Below are positions 33,918 through 35,112 of a stretch of DNA of 35,112 nucleotides, one piece after another (position 1 is the stretch's first letter; each line of letters begins with the position of its first letter). The position numbers and the translations under genes were made by a program. The stretch comes from Candidatus Coprenecus stercorigallinarum (GTDB lineage Bacteria; Bacteroidota; Bacteroidia; Bacteroidales; UBA932). A model generated the notes under the pieces. The model searched no databases. It was not told the origin of the DNA and worked only from the letters and a program-made list of their open reading frames with translations. Location: NCBI GenBank assembly GCA_018711305.1, contig DVIL01000002.1:1-35112 (forward strand). Reading direction: 5' to 3'.

Positions 33918-33925
33918 TATATTTG
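33918..33925 (+). promoter_or_regulatory. -7 promoter element for the TPR gene
   Basis: TATATTTG, an exact TAnnTTTG match, sits at the end of a TA-rich run. Its last G is 5 nt before the ATG at 33930, so the mRNA should be leaderless or nearly so. No -33 TTTG is evident. Confidence 0.5.
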
Positions 33926-33929
33926 CGGC

Positions 33930-35112
33930 ATGAATACTGTTGGCGTACACCGTTTCGTTATTTTTCTTTTGGCATCAATTGTCTTACTTTCTGCTTTCTC
34001 CTGTTTCAACGGTGAAAGACAGTTTTACTCCGTGCTTGAGGTCGCCGATTCGCTGATAATGAACAGACCTCAGGAAGCATTGGACACTTTGCAGAGTATG
34101 CAATGTACCTCATTGGAAGAAATGTCACGGAGTTGTAAGGCTTTCTATGATTTACTCATAACTGAAGCAGAATATAAGTGCTATTATCCTTTTGATAAAG
34201 ATACAGCCATATTTGAAGCAGTGAAATTTTTCAGACGGCATGGGCCTGAATGCAAACTGGCGCGGGCATTGGTAATGCAGGGAGCACTGCTTTATGAACG
34301 GGGAGATGCGGAAGGTGCGATGGCTGCATATAAGGAGGCGGAGCCGATATTGGAACGCAAAGGAGATCTGGAGCAGATAGGACTAATCAATATTCGGATA
34401 GGGGAACTATATAGCTCTACTCTTGTAGATATCCCTGAGAGTATTACAAGGCTTAAACGTGCAGCCATTTGCTTTGAACAAGCTCACAAGGAGCACAGAA
34501 TAGCATCTGTAATGTTTTCTTTAGCAAATTTATGTATTGCATCAGATTCATCCGAGGCTGCATATCGATATCTTGTCAGAGGAATTGAGTATGCAGAATT
34601 ATCGAAGGATACATTGGCGATTGTAGAAGGAAGCACTTCTTTAGCAGGATATTATCTTTATGCGGAACATCCAGACTATGTAAAATGCAGGGAAGTGGCT
34701 ATGAAAGCAGTAGATATGGTTAATCATTCAGGTAATAATTATTATGAAACGGAATTCTTGGATAAATTATTTAACTTCTTGGCAGAATCATATATTAAAA
34801 CTAAGCAGATAGATTCAGCATCATATTATATGGGCAGAATCAGTAGTGAAGATAAAAGATCAGAGATAATGAAGTTGTATCTCAATAGCAAAATAGCTAT
34901 TCTCAAATACGATACTGTTTCATCTTTGCGAAGCAAAATAGCTGCTGACAGCCTTTATTATGATGAGATTATCTACGGTTACAAAATTAACATGCATAAC
35001 TTGGATGTAACAGCGGAAAGCAAACTTCTTAGAATGCAGCTTGATAATTCACACCGTATTCAAACAATATATAGATTAGTTACAATAATTATCACTTTAT
35101 CTGTAATTATAT
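33930..35112 (+). CDS. TPR-containing membrane protein, C-terminus cut off
   Basis: An open frame of 394 codons that runs off the right edge. It begins with a signal sequence or lipoprotein signal (hydrophobic 8-24, Cys25 in SAFSC), followed by an all-helical region with tetratricopeptide-like repeats (for example ALVMQGALLYERGDAEGAMAAYKEA at about residues 113-137, written here as its ends ALVMQGALLY and AMAAYKEA). The last visible residues form a hydrophobic segment (about 378-394) that looks like a membrane helix. This layout (exported TPR domain, one membrane helix) is common in Bacteroidota sensor or regulatory proteins that continue with a cytoplasmic coiled coil and HTH domain, but that part lies outside the window. 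The DNA is visibly AT-richer than the rest. Confidence 0.72.
   Translation, partial: MNTVGVHRFVIFLLASIVLLSAFSCFNGERQFYSVLEVADSLIMNRPQEALDTLQSMQCTSLEEMSRSCKAFYDLLITEAEYKCYYPFDKDTAIFEAVKFFRRHGPECKLARALVMQGALLYERGDAEGAMAAYKEAEPILERKGDLEQIGLINIRIGELYSSTLVDIPESITRLKRAAICFEQAHKEHRIASVMFSLANLCIASDSSEAAYRYLVRGIEYAELSKDTLAIVEGSTSLAGYYLYAEHPDYVKCREVAMKAVDMVNHSGNNYYETEFLDKLFNFLAESYIKTKQIDSASYYMGRISSEDKRSEIMKLYLNSKIAILKYDTVSSLRSKIAADSLYYDEIIYGYKINMHNLDVTAESKLLRMQLDNSHRIQTIYRLVTIIITLSVII

Noticed and set aside
1..35112. CRISPR arrays, transposases, phage genes or attachment sites
   Set aside because: No regularly spaced direct repeats, no recombinase or transposase proteins, and no terminal inverted repeats were seen. 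The only tandem repeats are those at 33770-33793.

Overview
The window looks like chromosomal DNA from an anaerobic Bacteroidota, most likely order Bacteroidales. Three things support this. Bacteroidota-type -7 promoter elements (TAnnTTTG) recur on both strands. Several proteins are of Bacteroidota type: a DUF4105 protein, an NlpC/P60 protein with SH3 modules, an OstA-like protein after SurA, and a YRDMWQSS-type carboxyltransferase. The metabolism is anaerobic, with a homodimer-type pyruvate:ferredoxin oxidoreductase. The moderately high GC would fit a Rikenellaceae/Alistipes-like lineage, but genus cannot be settled from the sequence alone.

Layout. 1-1179: a divergent pair, a DUF4105 protein cut by the window edge and a secreted NlpC/P60 endopeptidase. 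1221-7104: a tight plus-strand run with a small conserved protein, guaB (IMP dehydrogenase), a SurA-like lipoprotein, SurA with two parvulin domains, and an OstA/LptA-like protein; the last three form an outer-membrane biogenesis set. 7112-11628: histidine degradation (hutH, hutI, fused ftcD) without hutU. 11638-15147: fatty-acid synthesis genes fabH-fabF-fabZ-fabG. 15144-17872: a three-gene minus-strand operon (lipoprotein, secreted protein, patatin-like lipase). 17882-19451: an HdeD-like membrane protein, tRNA-Arg(CCG) and fabD. 19492-23096: the PFOR gene and its terminator. 23120-27586: four glycosyltransferase genes with overlapping starts and stops, including a GT14-RgpF fusion followed by a GT14 paralogue. 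27567-29450 (minus): a pyruvate/oxaloacetate carboxyltransferase whose biotinyl domain lacks the biotin lysine. 29481-30497: tRNA-His and another glycosyltransferase. 30502-32766: a Cu+-type P1B ATPase behind a small palindrome. 32775-33690: a 5'-truncated gene copy followed by its intact paralogue. 33728-33830: a consensus sigma-54 promoter, tandem 12-bp repeats and a strong terminator, which together look like a small RNA gene. 33930-end: an AT-richer TPR membrane protein cut by the edge.

How the genes work together. Pyruvate metabolism (PFOR and the carboxyltransferase), histidine catabolism to glutamate and one-carbon folate, GMP synthesis, and fatty-acid and envelope assembly are ordinary core functions. 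The most unusual signals are the sigma-54 small-RNA candidate, the biotin-less carboxyltransferase, the truncated paralogue, and several genes whose -7 element ends only 5-8 nt before the start codon, implying leaderless mRNAs. No CRISPR array, transposase, phage gene or rRNA was seen. No stretch over 300 bases is empty: the largest gap (33691-33929) holds the small-RNA candidate and a promoter.
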